Shown here: one piece after another, positions 44,485 through 52,676 of the stretch
Layout: every line of letters starts with the position of its first letter
Numbering within the stretch: position 1 is the stretch's first letter
Origin: Dyella_B jejuensis
Lineage (GTDB): Bacteria; Pseudomonadota; Gammaproteobacteria; Xanthomonadales; Rhodanobacteraceae
DNA length: 64,000 nt
Assembly (NCBI RefSeq): GCF_044904675.1
Contig: NZ_JADIKJ010000001.1
Location: forward strand, 1 to 64,000
Direction of reading: 5' to 3'
Position numbers and translations under genes: made by a program
Notes under the pieces: model-generated
Told to the model about the DNA's origin: nothing
Seen by the model: the letters and a program-made list of their open reading frames with translations, nothing else
The model's database searches: none

Positions 44485-44505
44485 CGGCGGGCTCCTGTCA
44501 GTGTG

Positions 44506-45285
44506 TTAGCCATGGACAAAAATTTCCGACACGGCAGTCGATTCGCCGTGTACGGTCTCGCGCCACAAGCGCTGCGGGGCGGCGCCCGGCAACCTCGGAA
44601 TAAGCACGCGCTCGGTAACGTCGGTAACGTCGCGCAGCTGAAATCGCTGCGCCGGCCGCTCCTGCAAGGCAATCGGCGCGGTGGAATGCACCGCCAGCGC
44701 GGATTGCCCGTTGGGCAGGCGTTCCTGCGCAGGCGCGGTGAAGGTCACCTCGCCACGCTGATCGATGATCGACAGCGCGCGGCCGCGCCAGTCGCCGAGC
44801 AGCAGGTATTTCCAGATCGTGCTGCGGCTTTGCATGCGCAACTGGTACGGCGTGCCCAGCGCCGCCTTCCATGCCGCGAAATCGTCGCCGCCCGTGCCGT
44901 TGAGCGGCAAGGCGATCGTCGCCAGGGGCGCCATCGGCGCAGGCGGCACGGGCAGCAGCGGCGGCGGCTGGATGCCGTTGCCTTCTGTCGCCGGTTGCGC
45001 GTTGACCGCTCCGGTGTAGTAAGCGCAGTCCGCATCGGTCGAATGGATGTCCAGGCGCAGTGTGCGGGGCTTCCCCTCGTCCATGCGCTCGCTCCAGATG
45101 CCTTGCAGTAGGGAGTCGGGAACGCTGATGCTCAGGCTGCAGCCGTCGGCATGCACCAGCATCGCGAAGCGCCGCAGAAACGCCGAGGTATCGGCGTGCG
45201 GCCGAAACACCAGGTGGCGCGCACTGCCGTCGGCAAAATAATCGTGCCGCACGTCGAGCCTTGCGAAGGAGCCATACCGTTGCAT
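44506..45285 (-). CDS. Conserved-looking eCIS operon protein of unknown function
   Basis: The protein has 259 residues: MQRYGSFARLDVRHDYFADG at the start, a Pro-rich linker (PPPLLPVPPAPMAPLA), then strand-rich segments (STIWKYLLLGDWRGRALSII, VTFTAPAQERLP). No signal peptide or TM helix. It is placed between the terminator and sheath genes and read with them, so a part in capping or assembly is plausible. I do not recognise a named family. Confidence 0.6.
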   Translation of the reverse strand: MQRYGSFARLDVRHDYFADGSARHLVFRPHADTSAFLRRFAMLVHADGCSLSISVPDSLLQGIWSERMDEGKPRTLRLDIHSTDADCAYYTGAVNAQPATEGNGIQPPPLLPVPPAPMAPLATIALPLNGTGGDDFAAWKAALGTPYQLRMQSRSTIWKYLLLGDWRGRALSIIDQRGEVTFTAPAQERLPNGQSALAVHSTAPIALQERPAQRFQLRDVTDVTERVLIPRLPGAAPQRLWRETVHGESTAVSEIFVHG

Positions 45286-45328
45286 GGTTACCCGGCCCGC
45301 CGCAGGCTGCCGCGATCGATGGCCGCGC

Positions 45329-45904
45329 TCATGGCGTCGCCTCGGTTTCGGTCTGGCTGACCACCGGATCGCGACTGCGCACAGCGCCGGCGTCGAGCGT
45401 GATCATGCGCACGCGGAACAGCGCCGACGGCAGATAGCGACCGCCGTGAATGCTCCACAGGCTGTGCATCTCGTGGCTGCTCAGGTTCTCCATGTTCAAC
45501 GCCAGCCGTTCCAGGCGCGTATCCATGCCGGGGGTGTTCTGATGATCCAGCACGGGATTGCCTTGAAAAAAGGCAATCGCCCTGGACAGGAATTTCAAGG
45601 CCTCCGGATAATGGCTGCCGCTGAAATTGGCGGCGCACATCACCAGCAGGTTCAAGTACACCGGCGCTGCATTCTGGATGACGCCGTTGCCGTACCCGAT
45701 CGGCATGGCGGTCGACCGGTGCGCCAGCGTGTCGCGTTCGACCCCGCTGAGGAACAGCACCAGCTTGTTCGCCGACAGCACCACCGGAACCCCGCCGAGT
45801 TCCTGCAGATTGCAGACCACCACCACGTCCTCGGCCACATCGAACTGCCGACGGAAGTGGCCGTTGAGGTGCGACGCAAGATGTTCGAGCACGCGATCGA
45901 TCAC
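45329..45904 (-). CDS. eCIS tail terminator protein (DUF4255/Pvc16 N-terminal type, Afp16-like)
   Basis: About 191 residues from the GTG at 45904 (AGGGG upstream): VIDRVLEHLASHLNGHFRRQ, VVVVCNLQELGG, VLSANKLVLFLSGVERD, then YLNLLVMCAANFSGSHYPEA and LKFLSRAIAFFQGNPVLDHQ. This is the DUF4255/Pvc16 N-terminal family, which terminates tube and sheath growth. The frame is open to a TTG at 45982, but that extension (Gly/Ala-rich) is atypical. It is the first gene of the leftward eCIS operon. Confidence 0.8.
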   Translation of the reverse strand: MIDRVLEHLASHLNGHFRRQFDVAEDVVVVCNLQELGGVPVVLSANKLVLFLSGVERDTLAHRSTAMPIGYGNGVIQNAAPVYLNLLVMCAANFSGSHYPEALKFLSRAIAFFQGNPVLDHQNTPGMDTRLERLALNMENLSSHEMHSLWSIHGGRYLPSALFRVRMITLDAGAVRSRDPVVSQTETEATP

Positions 45905-46256
45905 TACCCGCCCCTGTCCTTCTGCATGACCTGCCCCGCCTTGCACCGCGGACTGAGCCGCGCCCGTAAGGGTTCCCTGCAAGAAGGCCGGGCTAGGTTA
46001 CGCCGCCGTACCCGTCGCGACCTATCAGCAATCTGCTGATATTGACCTCCGTTTTGCTGAGGCGAGCGATCGTGCGGAACACCGCGACGAGGCTCGCACT
46101 GGGATGCTGGCAATGCTTGCGACCCGCCGCGCACGAGGCGCCGGCCAAGTGCCGGACAACACTTTTACGATGCCTGCGCACGCTGGTACGCAGTGTTTGG
46201 CTGGCGTGGATCGGATGGCCGAGGCCGGCCGGCGCCAGGCGCCGCCGGCCTTGCGT
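45905..46256. other. Intergenic region carrying the eCIS promoter
   Basis: It separates the response regulator gene from the eCIS operon, both read leftward. Apart from the inverted repeat at 46023-46041 I see no gene or terminator; open frames here have no family features. Confidence 0.5.
46023..46041. promoter_or_regulatory. Inverted repeat upstream of the eCIS operon
   Basis: TATCAGCA-ATC-TGCTGATA is a perfect 8-bp dyad with a 3-base spacer, about 120 bases before the GTG of the first eCIS gene. Its size and symmetry suit a dimeric regulator. Binding by the neighbouring response regulator is a guess from position. Confidence 0.45.
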
Positions 46257-46907
46257 TCAATCGAGCGCGGTCAGGCCTTGCCTGACTGCATAGCGGGTAA
46301 GGTCGGCCACGCTGCGTATGTTGAGTTTGCGGAATACATGCGAACGGTGCGTGGCGACCGTTTTGGCGCTGATGTGGAGCCGGTCCGCCACTTGCTGCGT
46401 GGAATGGCCTTCGGCCAGCAGCCGCGTAATGTCACGCTCGCGCCATGTGAGCGGCGGCGGCACCCAGGCATCCTGGCCGCCGCCGGCTTCCCGGCAGGCG
46501 CCCAAGATGGGCGCCACCAGCTCGGCGCTCAGGAACAACTGTCCGTTGAAAACATGGCGAATGGCGCGCGCCAACTCATCGCAACAGTTTTCCTTCAATA
46601 CATAACCCGATGCGCCCGCCTCCATCGCCATCCGCACTTGTCCTGGCTGGGCGCTGGCCGAAAGGCACAGCACCTTGCTGGACAGGCGTTCGCTGCGCAC
46701 GCGCCGCGCCACCTCGATGCCGTTCATTACCGGCATGGTGACATCCGCGACCACGACATCCGGATGCAGGGCACGGGCAAGCCGCAACAGGTCCACGCCG
46801 TGGCCGGCATGCCCCAGCAGTTCGAAGTCGGGCTCGCGCTGCAACAGTGCCACCAGTCCTTCGCGCAGCATCAGGTGATCGTCGCCCAGGACAACCCGCA
46901 CCTTCAT
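46257..46907 (-). CDS. NarL/LuxR-family response regulator
   Basis: The protein has 216 residues. The receiver domain (1-120) has the acid pair D9/D10, phosphoacceptor D55 in VVVADVTMPVMNG and K around VLKENCC. The C-terminal LuxR-type helix-turn-helix reads LTWRERDITRLLAEGHSTQQ, then VADRLHISAKTVATHRSHVF. The ATG at 46907 overlaps the kinase stop (ATGA), so kinase and regulator are made together. It lies directly upstream of the eCIS operon on the same strand, which makes it the best candidate for its control. Confidence 0.9.
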   Translation of the reverse strand: MKVRVVLGDDHLMLREGLVALLQREPDFELLGHAGHGVDLLRLARALHPDVVVADVTMPVMNGIEVARRVRSERLSSKVLCLSASAQPGQVRMAMEAGASGYVLKENCCDELARAIRHVFNGQLFLSAELVAPILGACREAGGGQDAWVPPPLTWRERDITRLLAEGHSTQQVADRLHISAKTVATHRSHVFRKLNIRSVADLTRYAVRQGLTALD

Positions 46908-47668
46908 CGCAAGCTCGCCCGGCCAGGCAAACGCACGACTCGCCTGCCCGGCCAACCTTGTTCGGCAAAATCGCCCGGCCAGCGGATACACGCATGTACT
47001 CCCGCGCCAGGACCGGCTTGCAGGTTGAAACTGGCATCGACGCGGGCCAGCCGCTCGGGCATGGCGCCCAAGCCCAGGCCGCCATGCTCGCTGTGCCGCT
47101 GGTAGACCGCGACCGGGTCGAAACCTGGGCCATCGTCGCTCACCGTCAATTCAAAGCCGTAGGCTAGCGCCGTCAGCACCAACTCCACGTTGGCGCCTGG
47201 CGCGTGCTTGCAGGTGTTGAGCAGCAACTCCTGGATCGCCTGCAGCACGGCAATGGCAACCGGCGGCGGCGGATCGAATACCGAATCGTCGCAGTCGATA
47301 TGCAGCGCCAGGCCGGTAAACGAGGAAAGCCTCCGGCCGAGATGGATCAACGAGGTCGTCAGCGACATCGACTTGTCCGCTGCCATGCCACTGTCCCATT
47401 CCTCCAGCACTTGCCGGGTGCCGCGCAGCGCCTCGCACACCAGCGAGCGAATGCCGCCAAGCACCTGGGCACCGGCAACACGTTCGGATTGCCTGGCCTG
47501 ATCGAGTTCAAGCAGGGCCAGCGTCATCAATTGCGTGGGGCCATCGTGCAGGCGTTGCATCAGGCGCGTAGCTACCTGAGTGGTGGCGCCATGCGATGGC
47601 GCACGCCGCAACGATACCGCTTCTTCGCCGTCAACTGCCTTATGCATCAGTGCCATCGCTGCTTCCAT
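46904..47668 (-). CDS. Soluble histidine kinase (NarX/DegS type, HisKA_3)
   Basis: About 254 residues without TM helices. The dimerisation helix has RLMQRLHDGPTQLMTLALLE with phosphoacceptor H41. The ATPase domain has AIQELLLNTCKHAPGANVEL (N box), VSDDGPGFDP (G1) and GGLGLGAMPERLARV (G2). The start is either the ATG at 47668 or 47656. No sensor domain is visible, so the signal is cytoplasmic or comes from a partner. Confidence 0.85.
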   Translation of the reverse strand: MEAAMALMHKAVDGEEAVSLRRAPSHGATTQVATRLMQRLHDGPTQLMTLALLELDQARQSERVAGAQVLGGIRSLVCEALRGTRQVLEEWDSGMAADKSMSLTTSLIHLGRRLSSFTGLALHIDCDDSVFDPPPPVAIAVLQAIQELLLNTCKHAPGANVELVLTALAYGFELTVSDDGPGFDPVAVYQRHSEHGGLGLGAMPERLARVDASFNLQAGPGAGVHACIRWPGDFAEQGWPGRRVVRLPGRASLR

Positions 47669-48126
47669 CCTCACGCTATCCGTGGTCGGCTGGATCAACG
47701 TCCCCAAGGACGCACTGCGCCAACGGCCCATGCGAAGCGGAGGAAATCGCCACGGCGCTACATGGCACGCGGATCGGGCACGCGATCCAGTCGCGCCCAC
47801 CCGCGACGCCTTGTCGCAGCACAATGCCGACGGCCACGCAGCGTGCGCCCCTTACGGGCGCACGAACCGTCGCTATAACGAGGAAGTGTCGACCAACGTC
47901 ATCCTGATGCTGCGAATAAAGCGCTTGGCAATTCCCCCCGGAGATACCGGCGCCAATGTTCGCATTGATAGTCGCCAGGTAGCAATGCAATCGTTGGTGC
48001 AAAAAGATGCGCTTTCCGTTCTTTGCAAAAGCCTTCGAGCCGGTGGAGCCGGCTTTCACAAAGTCATCACATATGGCAAACAGCGCACGCCGCCTCGGCG
48101 TTGCTTCGTGATGTCCACACCGTCAA
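47669..48126. other. Intergenic region upstream of the kinase gene
   Basis: It holds 458 bases without a convincing gene. A strong stem-loop, CGTGCGCCC-CTTAC-GGGCGCACG at 47842-47864, has no T-tract on either side; it could be a transcript-end structure for the acyltransferase gene or part of the kinase leader. Confidence 0.4.
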
Positions 48127-50592
48127 TCAGGTCATCGACGAACAGGCTTCGATCGCGGGCGACGGCACCGCGGCGATGACCGCGGGATGCGATGGGCGGT
48201 TCGGCGGATGACTGGATGCCGCTGCTTGCTGACTACCGCGAGCAGCCGTCATCGAACCCAGGTATTCCGCCGTTGCCTGCATCAGGGTCACGGCGATCTG
48301 GTCGACATGCCGTTGTGTCCATGCTTCCAGCGCCGTGCCTTTCACCCACTGGTTGAAAGCACCGAGCGCGGGGCCCGTGTGCACCTGATAGTTGACCTGG
48401 TCTTCGTCCGAGTTGCTAAAAGCAAGGCGCATGGAATAGGCGAAATACCAGCGAAAAACCAGGCTCATGCGGTATCTGGGATTGGACTGCGCCTTGGTGA
48501 GGTCTTGCGTGCGTCCGTCTTCGCGCAGGTGGCGCTCGACTTCTTCCCATACCTGCGCCAGGCTGCGCCCGAAATAGTTGCCCTCCAGCTGCATGCGCAT
48601 CGCGGTGGGGATCGCATCCAGGCTGTCGTGCTGGGTGTATAGCGAATAGAGCTTGTTGGCGCGCATCGGAAACAACGATCCCTTCTTGAGCACCTGGATG
48701 CGCGCGCCCGTCTCGAACATGTCGCCAGCAGGGGCGTAGGCCGTGTCGTGGATGCCGGCCTGCTGCAACAGGTCTTTGACCATAGGCGTGGCGCCCGCTT
48801 CAATCGTGCATTGGTTGATCGAGCCGGTAAGGATGAAATCCGCACCCATGACGAACGCGGCGGCCGCGGCCATCGGCGTGCCGATGCCGCCGGCCAGACC
48901 GACGCAGATGGGTTCCTGATAATGAAATTGGTCGACCAGCGCATCCTTGAGCTGCAACATCGCCGGCAACAGGATGGCGGGATGGCCGCCCTCGGTGTGA
49001 CCGCCGGAATCGGCTTCGACGCAGAGGTCGTGGGCCATCGGAACATACTTCGCCAGCTCGGCCTGCTCGCTGGTGACCGCGCCTTCTTTGCGTAGCGCCT
49101 CGACGATGGCCGCAGGCGGCGGGCTCAGGAACGCACGGGCCACTTCCAGCCGGGACACTTTGGCGAGCACGCGGTGCGCGCACTGTACCCGGCCCGCGGT
49201 ATCGCGGCTCAATCCTTTCACGCGGAACAGCACCAACGCCGGGGTCATTTGCATGAAGGCCGCCGCTTCAATGTGGCGGACGTGGTACTTGAGGTACAGA
49301 TCTACGGTGGCGCGCTCCAGCGCCGGATCGCCGTAGTTGGCCAGCAGGTTCATGCCATAGGCAGCGTGTGCCGGCAGTTGCGCCTGGATGTCCTGGATGG
49401 CTTGTTCGATCTGCGAAAGACTCAGACCACCAGTGCCGAGGTAGCCAATCAGGCCGGCCTGCCCCATGCGGACGACTAATTGCGTGGAAGCGATACCGCG
49501 GTACATCGCGCCGGCCACATACGCATACTGGATGTCATAGCGCTCACGAAAAACCGCGCTGCCGAGTTGTTGCGCATCCCACGCTATCGCGGTGGCGGAC
49601 GATGGCGCCAGGCGTAATGTCGTGGAAGGCGCCGTGTTGCCATCGGTCGATGCCACGGCAACCGGAGCAAGCACAGCCGGGCGCGCTGTGGCGCCGGGTG
49701 CCTTCGGCACGTCGTCGCGGATCGGCGATTCGGTCCTGCGAATGGTGTCGACAAGTTTGCCCAGGACGTTGCCGCCGGCCCGATTCGAGTCCGCGCCAAT
49801 TTCTTCATACTCGAGCGCACCACGTCCCATCAGGTAGCGGATGGTATCGGTCCAGCGCACGGGACTTACGATCTGCCGCGCCAGCAGTTCGGCGACTTGT
49901 CCTGGGCCATACGGGCGTGCCGTTGCATTGGCGATAACCGGCATGGCGGGATCGGCGAAGGCGAAGTCCCGCAGGAAATGGGAAAACGCTTGCTGCACGC
50001 TTTGCATGTAGCGCGAATGGAAGGGTGCGCTCACATTGAGCACGATGCATTGCACGCCATGGGCGGTCAGCAGTTTTTCGGCAGCAACGATGCTGGCGGT
50101 ATCGCCGGCGATCACCGTCTGGGCAGGCGAGTTGAAATTAGCCAGGTCAATCGCATCCAGCTGGTGCTCGCGCAAAAAGGAATGCAAAGCGTCTGCCCGC
50201 ATGCCAAGTACCGCGGCCATGCCGCCTTGACCGGCCTGGCTCATCAGCTCGCCGCGCTTTTGCACGATGCGCAGGCCTGTCTCGAAATCGAAGCAGCCTG
50301 CCGCATGCAAGGCGCACAGTTCCCCCAGGCTATGGCCGGCCATGGCTTCAATCGTGGCGCCCGGATGCTGCTCGCGCCACTGGTAATAGCCCAGTGCGTT
50401 GACTACATAGAGTGCCGGTTGCGTGTATTGGGTGAGATTGAGCCGATTGTGGAGATCGCGCAGGCAAAGCTCGTCGATCGGATAGCCCAGCAGCTCGGAG
50501 GCGGCTTGCACGTGACGCGGATACGCGCCAAACAGCTCCTTGCCCATACCGGGATATTGGCTTCCTTGACCTGGAAAAAGCAGGATTTTCAT
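48127..50592 (-). CDS. Trans-acyltransferase/enoylreductase fusion (FabD-PfaD type)
   Basis: The protein has 821 residues. The N-terminal malonyl-CoA:ACP acyltransferase (1-300) has FPGQGSQYPGMG (6-17), active-site GHSLGE (86-91, Ser88) and SAPFHSRYM with the catalytic His. After a linker (about 300-335) comes a PfaD/FMN-dependent enoylreductase domain: VRMGQAGLIGYLGTGGLSLS, then VGLAGGIGTPMAAAAAFVMG and ILTGSINQCTIEAGA. Such AT-ER fusions serve trans-AT polyketide synthases or PUFA synthases in trans. No PKS gene lies in this window, so its partner must be elsewhere. The gene stands alone, divergent from kmo. Confidence 0.9.
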   Translation of the reverse strand: MKILLFPGQGSQYPGMGKELFGAYPRHVQAASELLGYPIDELCLRDLHNRLNLTQYTQPALYVVNALGYYQWREQHPGATIEAMAGHSLGELCALHAAGCFDFETGLRIVQKRGELMSQAGQGGMAAVLGMRADALHSFLREHQLDAIDLANFNSPAQTVIAGDTASIVAAEKLLTAHGVQCIVLNVSAPFHSRYMQSVQQAFSHFLRDFAFADPAMPVIANATARPYGPGQVAELLARQIVSPVRWTDTIRYLMGRGALEYEEIGADSNRAGGNVLGKLVDTIRRTESPIRDDVPKAPGATARPAVLAPVAVASTDGNTAPSTTLRLAPSSATAIAWDAQQLGSAVFRERYDIQYAYVAGAMYRGIASTQLVVRMGQAGLIGYLGTGGLSLSQIEQAIQDIQAQLPAHAAYGMNLLANYGDPALERATVDLYLKYHVRHIEAAAFMQMTPALVLFRVKGLSRDTAGRVQCAHRVLAKVSRLEVARAFLSPPPAAIVEALRKEGAVTSEQAELAKYVPMAHDLCVEADSGGHTEGGHPAILLPAMLQLKDALVDQFHYQEPICVGLAGGIGTPMAAAAAFVMGADFILTGSINQCTIEAGATPMVKDLLQQAGIHDTAYAPAGDMFETGARIQVLKKGSLFPMRANKLYSLYTQHDSLDAIPTAMRMQLEGNYFGRSLAQVWEEVERHLREDGRTQDLTKAQSNPRYRMSLVFRWYFAYSMRLAFSNSDEDQVNYQVHTGPALGAFNQWVKGTALEAWTQRHVDQIAVTLMQATAEYLGSMTAARGSQQAAASSHPPNRPSHPAVIAAVPSPAIEACSSMT

Positions 50593-51039
50593 AGGCGCTT
50601 GTCATCGGCAAATGAATCAACGGGACTTATTTTGACGGCCGAAGAACAGTAGCTTCGGACGTTCCGACAAGAACGATTCACGCAAGACCTACAAATGTGA
50701 AACTGCCGAAGGCAAAGTCAAAGCGATGTGACGATGGAGGGAAACATGGCGCGCCATCGCCAAGCGGTTCTCATAAAAAAGGGGGACATATCTTCATGCC
50801 GTTTCACCGGAGCAGCCTCGACATTACGCTTCTGTAGCCGCCATCGATCAGTTTGCGCGAGCGCAACGATACGGCAGTCGCCGCGCGCGATGACCTGAGC
50901 AGCGCGAACGACGAACACCTTTGCCGTGCACCCATGTGTGTCTGCGATTAACAGCGGCTTCATTCGCTTTTGATCGCCGCATTGAGATGGTTGATCGCCG
51001 AACCGCGGTGGAACGGCATTCACGCCACGAGGAGGCGGC
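50593..51039. other. Divergent promoter region between the AT-ER and kmo genes
   Basis: No gene or clear stem-loop is visible in these 447 bases. The long frames crossing it are antisense to kmo. A strong GAGGAGG ribosome site precedes kmo at its right end. Confidence 0.4.
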
Positions 51040-52605
51040 ATGGCGAGGCAAACAATCACCCTGATCGGTGGCGGCCTGGTAGGCGCGTTGCTCGCGCAGC
51101 TCCTGGCCGCGCGCGGCTTCAACGTCGAGGTATTCGAGAAGCGATCCGATCCCAGGCGTGCCAGCCTCACCCGTGGCCGCACGATCAATCTTGCCCTTGC
51201 CGAGCGTGGCTTGCAGGCATTGCGTGTCGCGAATATGGCCGAGCATGCGCTGCAAAAATCGGTGATGATGCGTGGCCGGATGGTGCACCCGCTTGATGGC
51301 ATGTCTGGATTGCAACGCTATGGCGTGGACGATAGCGAAGTGATCTGGTCCATTTCGCGCAGTGGGCTCAACGCGCTGTTGATCGACCAGGCCGAGGCGG
51401 CCGGCGCCCGGTTCCATTTTGGCCACGCACTGGCGGAGGCCGATATCGATGCACAACGCATCACGCTGTTCGATGAGAACCATATTCGACGCGAACACGA
51501 TACCGGCTTGCTGATCGGGGCCGATGGCGCAGGCTCCGCCTTGCGCGCCGCCATGGACGTCCATCTGCCGCTCGGCATCCGTGTGGAACCGCTCGGCCAC
51601 GGTTACAAGGAACTGGAGATCCCGGCCGCTGGCCGAGGCCAATTTGCCATCGAGCCGCACGCGCTCCACATCTGGCCGCGCGGCCGCTACATGTGTATTG
51701 CGACACCCAATATCGCCGGCAGCTTCAACGTTACCTTGTTCCTGCCACAACACGGGTCCTACCCAAGCTTCGATACGTTGCCTGATGCGGATGCCGCCAG
51801 CGCGCTTTTCCGCCGGGAATTTCCCGACCTGCTGCCGTTGATGCCACGCTTTGCGCACGATTACGACGGCCATCCGGTGGGCAAGCTGGCCACGCTTTAT
51901 CTCGACCGCTGGCATATCGACGGCCGCGCCGCGCTGATCGGCGATGCGGCGCACGCCATCGCACCGTTCCACGGCCAAGGGATGAACTGCGGTTTTGAAG
52001 ATGCGGTGGTCCTGGCCGAGCAATTGGCGAACTCCGCTGGCGACACTGCCGGTGCCTTCGCGGCGTTCCAACGCATCCGCAAGCCCAATGCCGATGCCAT
52101 CGCGGCCATGACGCTGGAAAACTATGTCGAGATGCGCGACTCCGTCACCGACCCACATTATCTGGCTAAGCTGGAACTCGGCGCACGGCTGGCGCAACGC
52201 GCGCCAGACCATTTCATGGCACGCTATCGCATGGTCACGTTCACGCAGCTGCCTTATGCCTACGCGCATGAGCGCGGGCGCGCACAAGATCAACTGCTCG
52301 AAAATCTGCTGCGCGCGTGTCCCCATCCCGGCGACGTATCACTGGACGCCGCCGTGTCCGCCTTGCAGGCCACGCTGCCTCCGCTACCGCTGCGCATGCA
52401 AGGCGACATAGCGCCGCTGCCGCCATCCGTGCCAACAATCCATGCCGAGCAGAAACATGATCCGGATCGCCCGTCCAGCCTTCCGCTTGCGCCGGTTTTC
52501 CAGGTCGACGGCGCCAGCCAAGCCATGAAAACCCGCAGAGCGAACCCGTGTTCCGGATATGCGGAAGGCCGCCATAACCCTTATTCCATTCCGGATCGCA
52601 CATAG
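51040..52605 (+). CDS. kmo: Kynurenine 3-monooxygenase
   Basis: The protein has 521 residues. The FAD-binding Rossmann motif ITLIGGGLVGALLAQ (6-20) is followed by RRASLTRGRTINLALAERGL, the family-specific substrate loop. Later come LLIGADGAGSALRAAM and GDAAHAIAPFHGQGMNCGFED, the second FAD motif. The enzyme hydroxylates L-kynurenine in tryptophan degradation to 3-hydroxykynurenine. Usual KMO length is about 460; the last 60 residues after QATLPPLPLRMQ look unstructured and may be a frame extension. Other kynurenine-pathway genes are not adjacent. GAGGAGG before the ATG marks the start. Confidence 0.9.
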   Translation: MARQTITLIGGGLVGALLAQLLAARGFNVEVFEKRSDPRRASLTRGRTINLALAERGLQALRVANMAEHALQKSVMMRGRMVHPLDGMSGLQRYGVDDSEVIWSISRSGLNALLIDQAEAAGARFHFGHALAEADIDAQRITLFDENHIRREHDTGLLIGADGAGSALRAAMDVHLPLGIRVEPLGHGYKELEIPAAGRGQFAIEPHALHIWPRGRYMCIATPNIAGSFNVTLFLPQHGSYPSFDTLPDADAASALFRREFPDLLPLMPRFAHDYDGHPVGKLATLYLDRWHIDGRAALIGDAAHAIAPFHGQGMNCGFEDAVVLAEQLANSAGDTAGAFAAFQRIRKPNADAIAAMTLENYVEMRDSVTDPHYLAKLELGARLAQRAPDHFMARYRMVTFTQLPYAYAHERGRAQDQLLENLLRACPHPGDVSLDAAVSALQATLPPLPLRMQGDIAPLPPSVPTIHAEQKHDPDRPSSLPLAPVFQVDGASQAMKTRRANPCSGYAEGRHNPYSIPDRT

Positions 52606-52676
52606 GCGTTTAGGTTGGCAAGCTTTAACAGCGCATACACGGCACCCTTCCTAGGATCGCTGCTACGCATCCGCTA

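Noticed and set aside
47842..47864. 9-bp perfect stem-loop as a terminator
   Set aside because: No T-tract on either strand; kept only as a note on the intergenic region.
50848..52326. Reverse frame of 492 residues
   Set aside because: Antisense to kmo; no domain and skewed composition.
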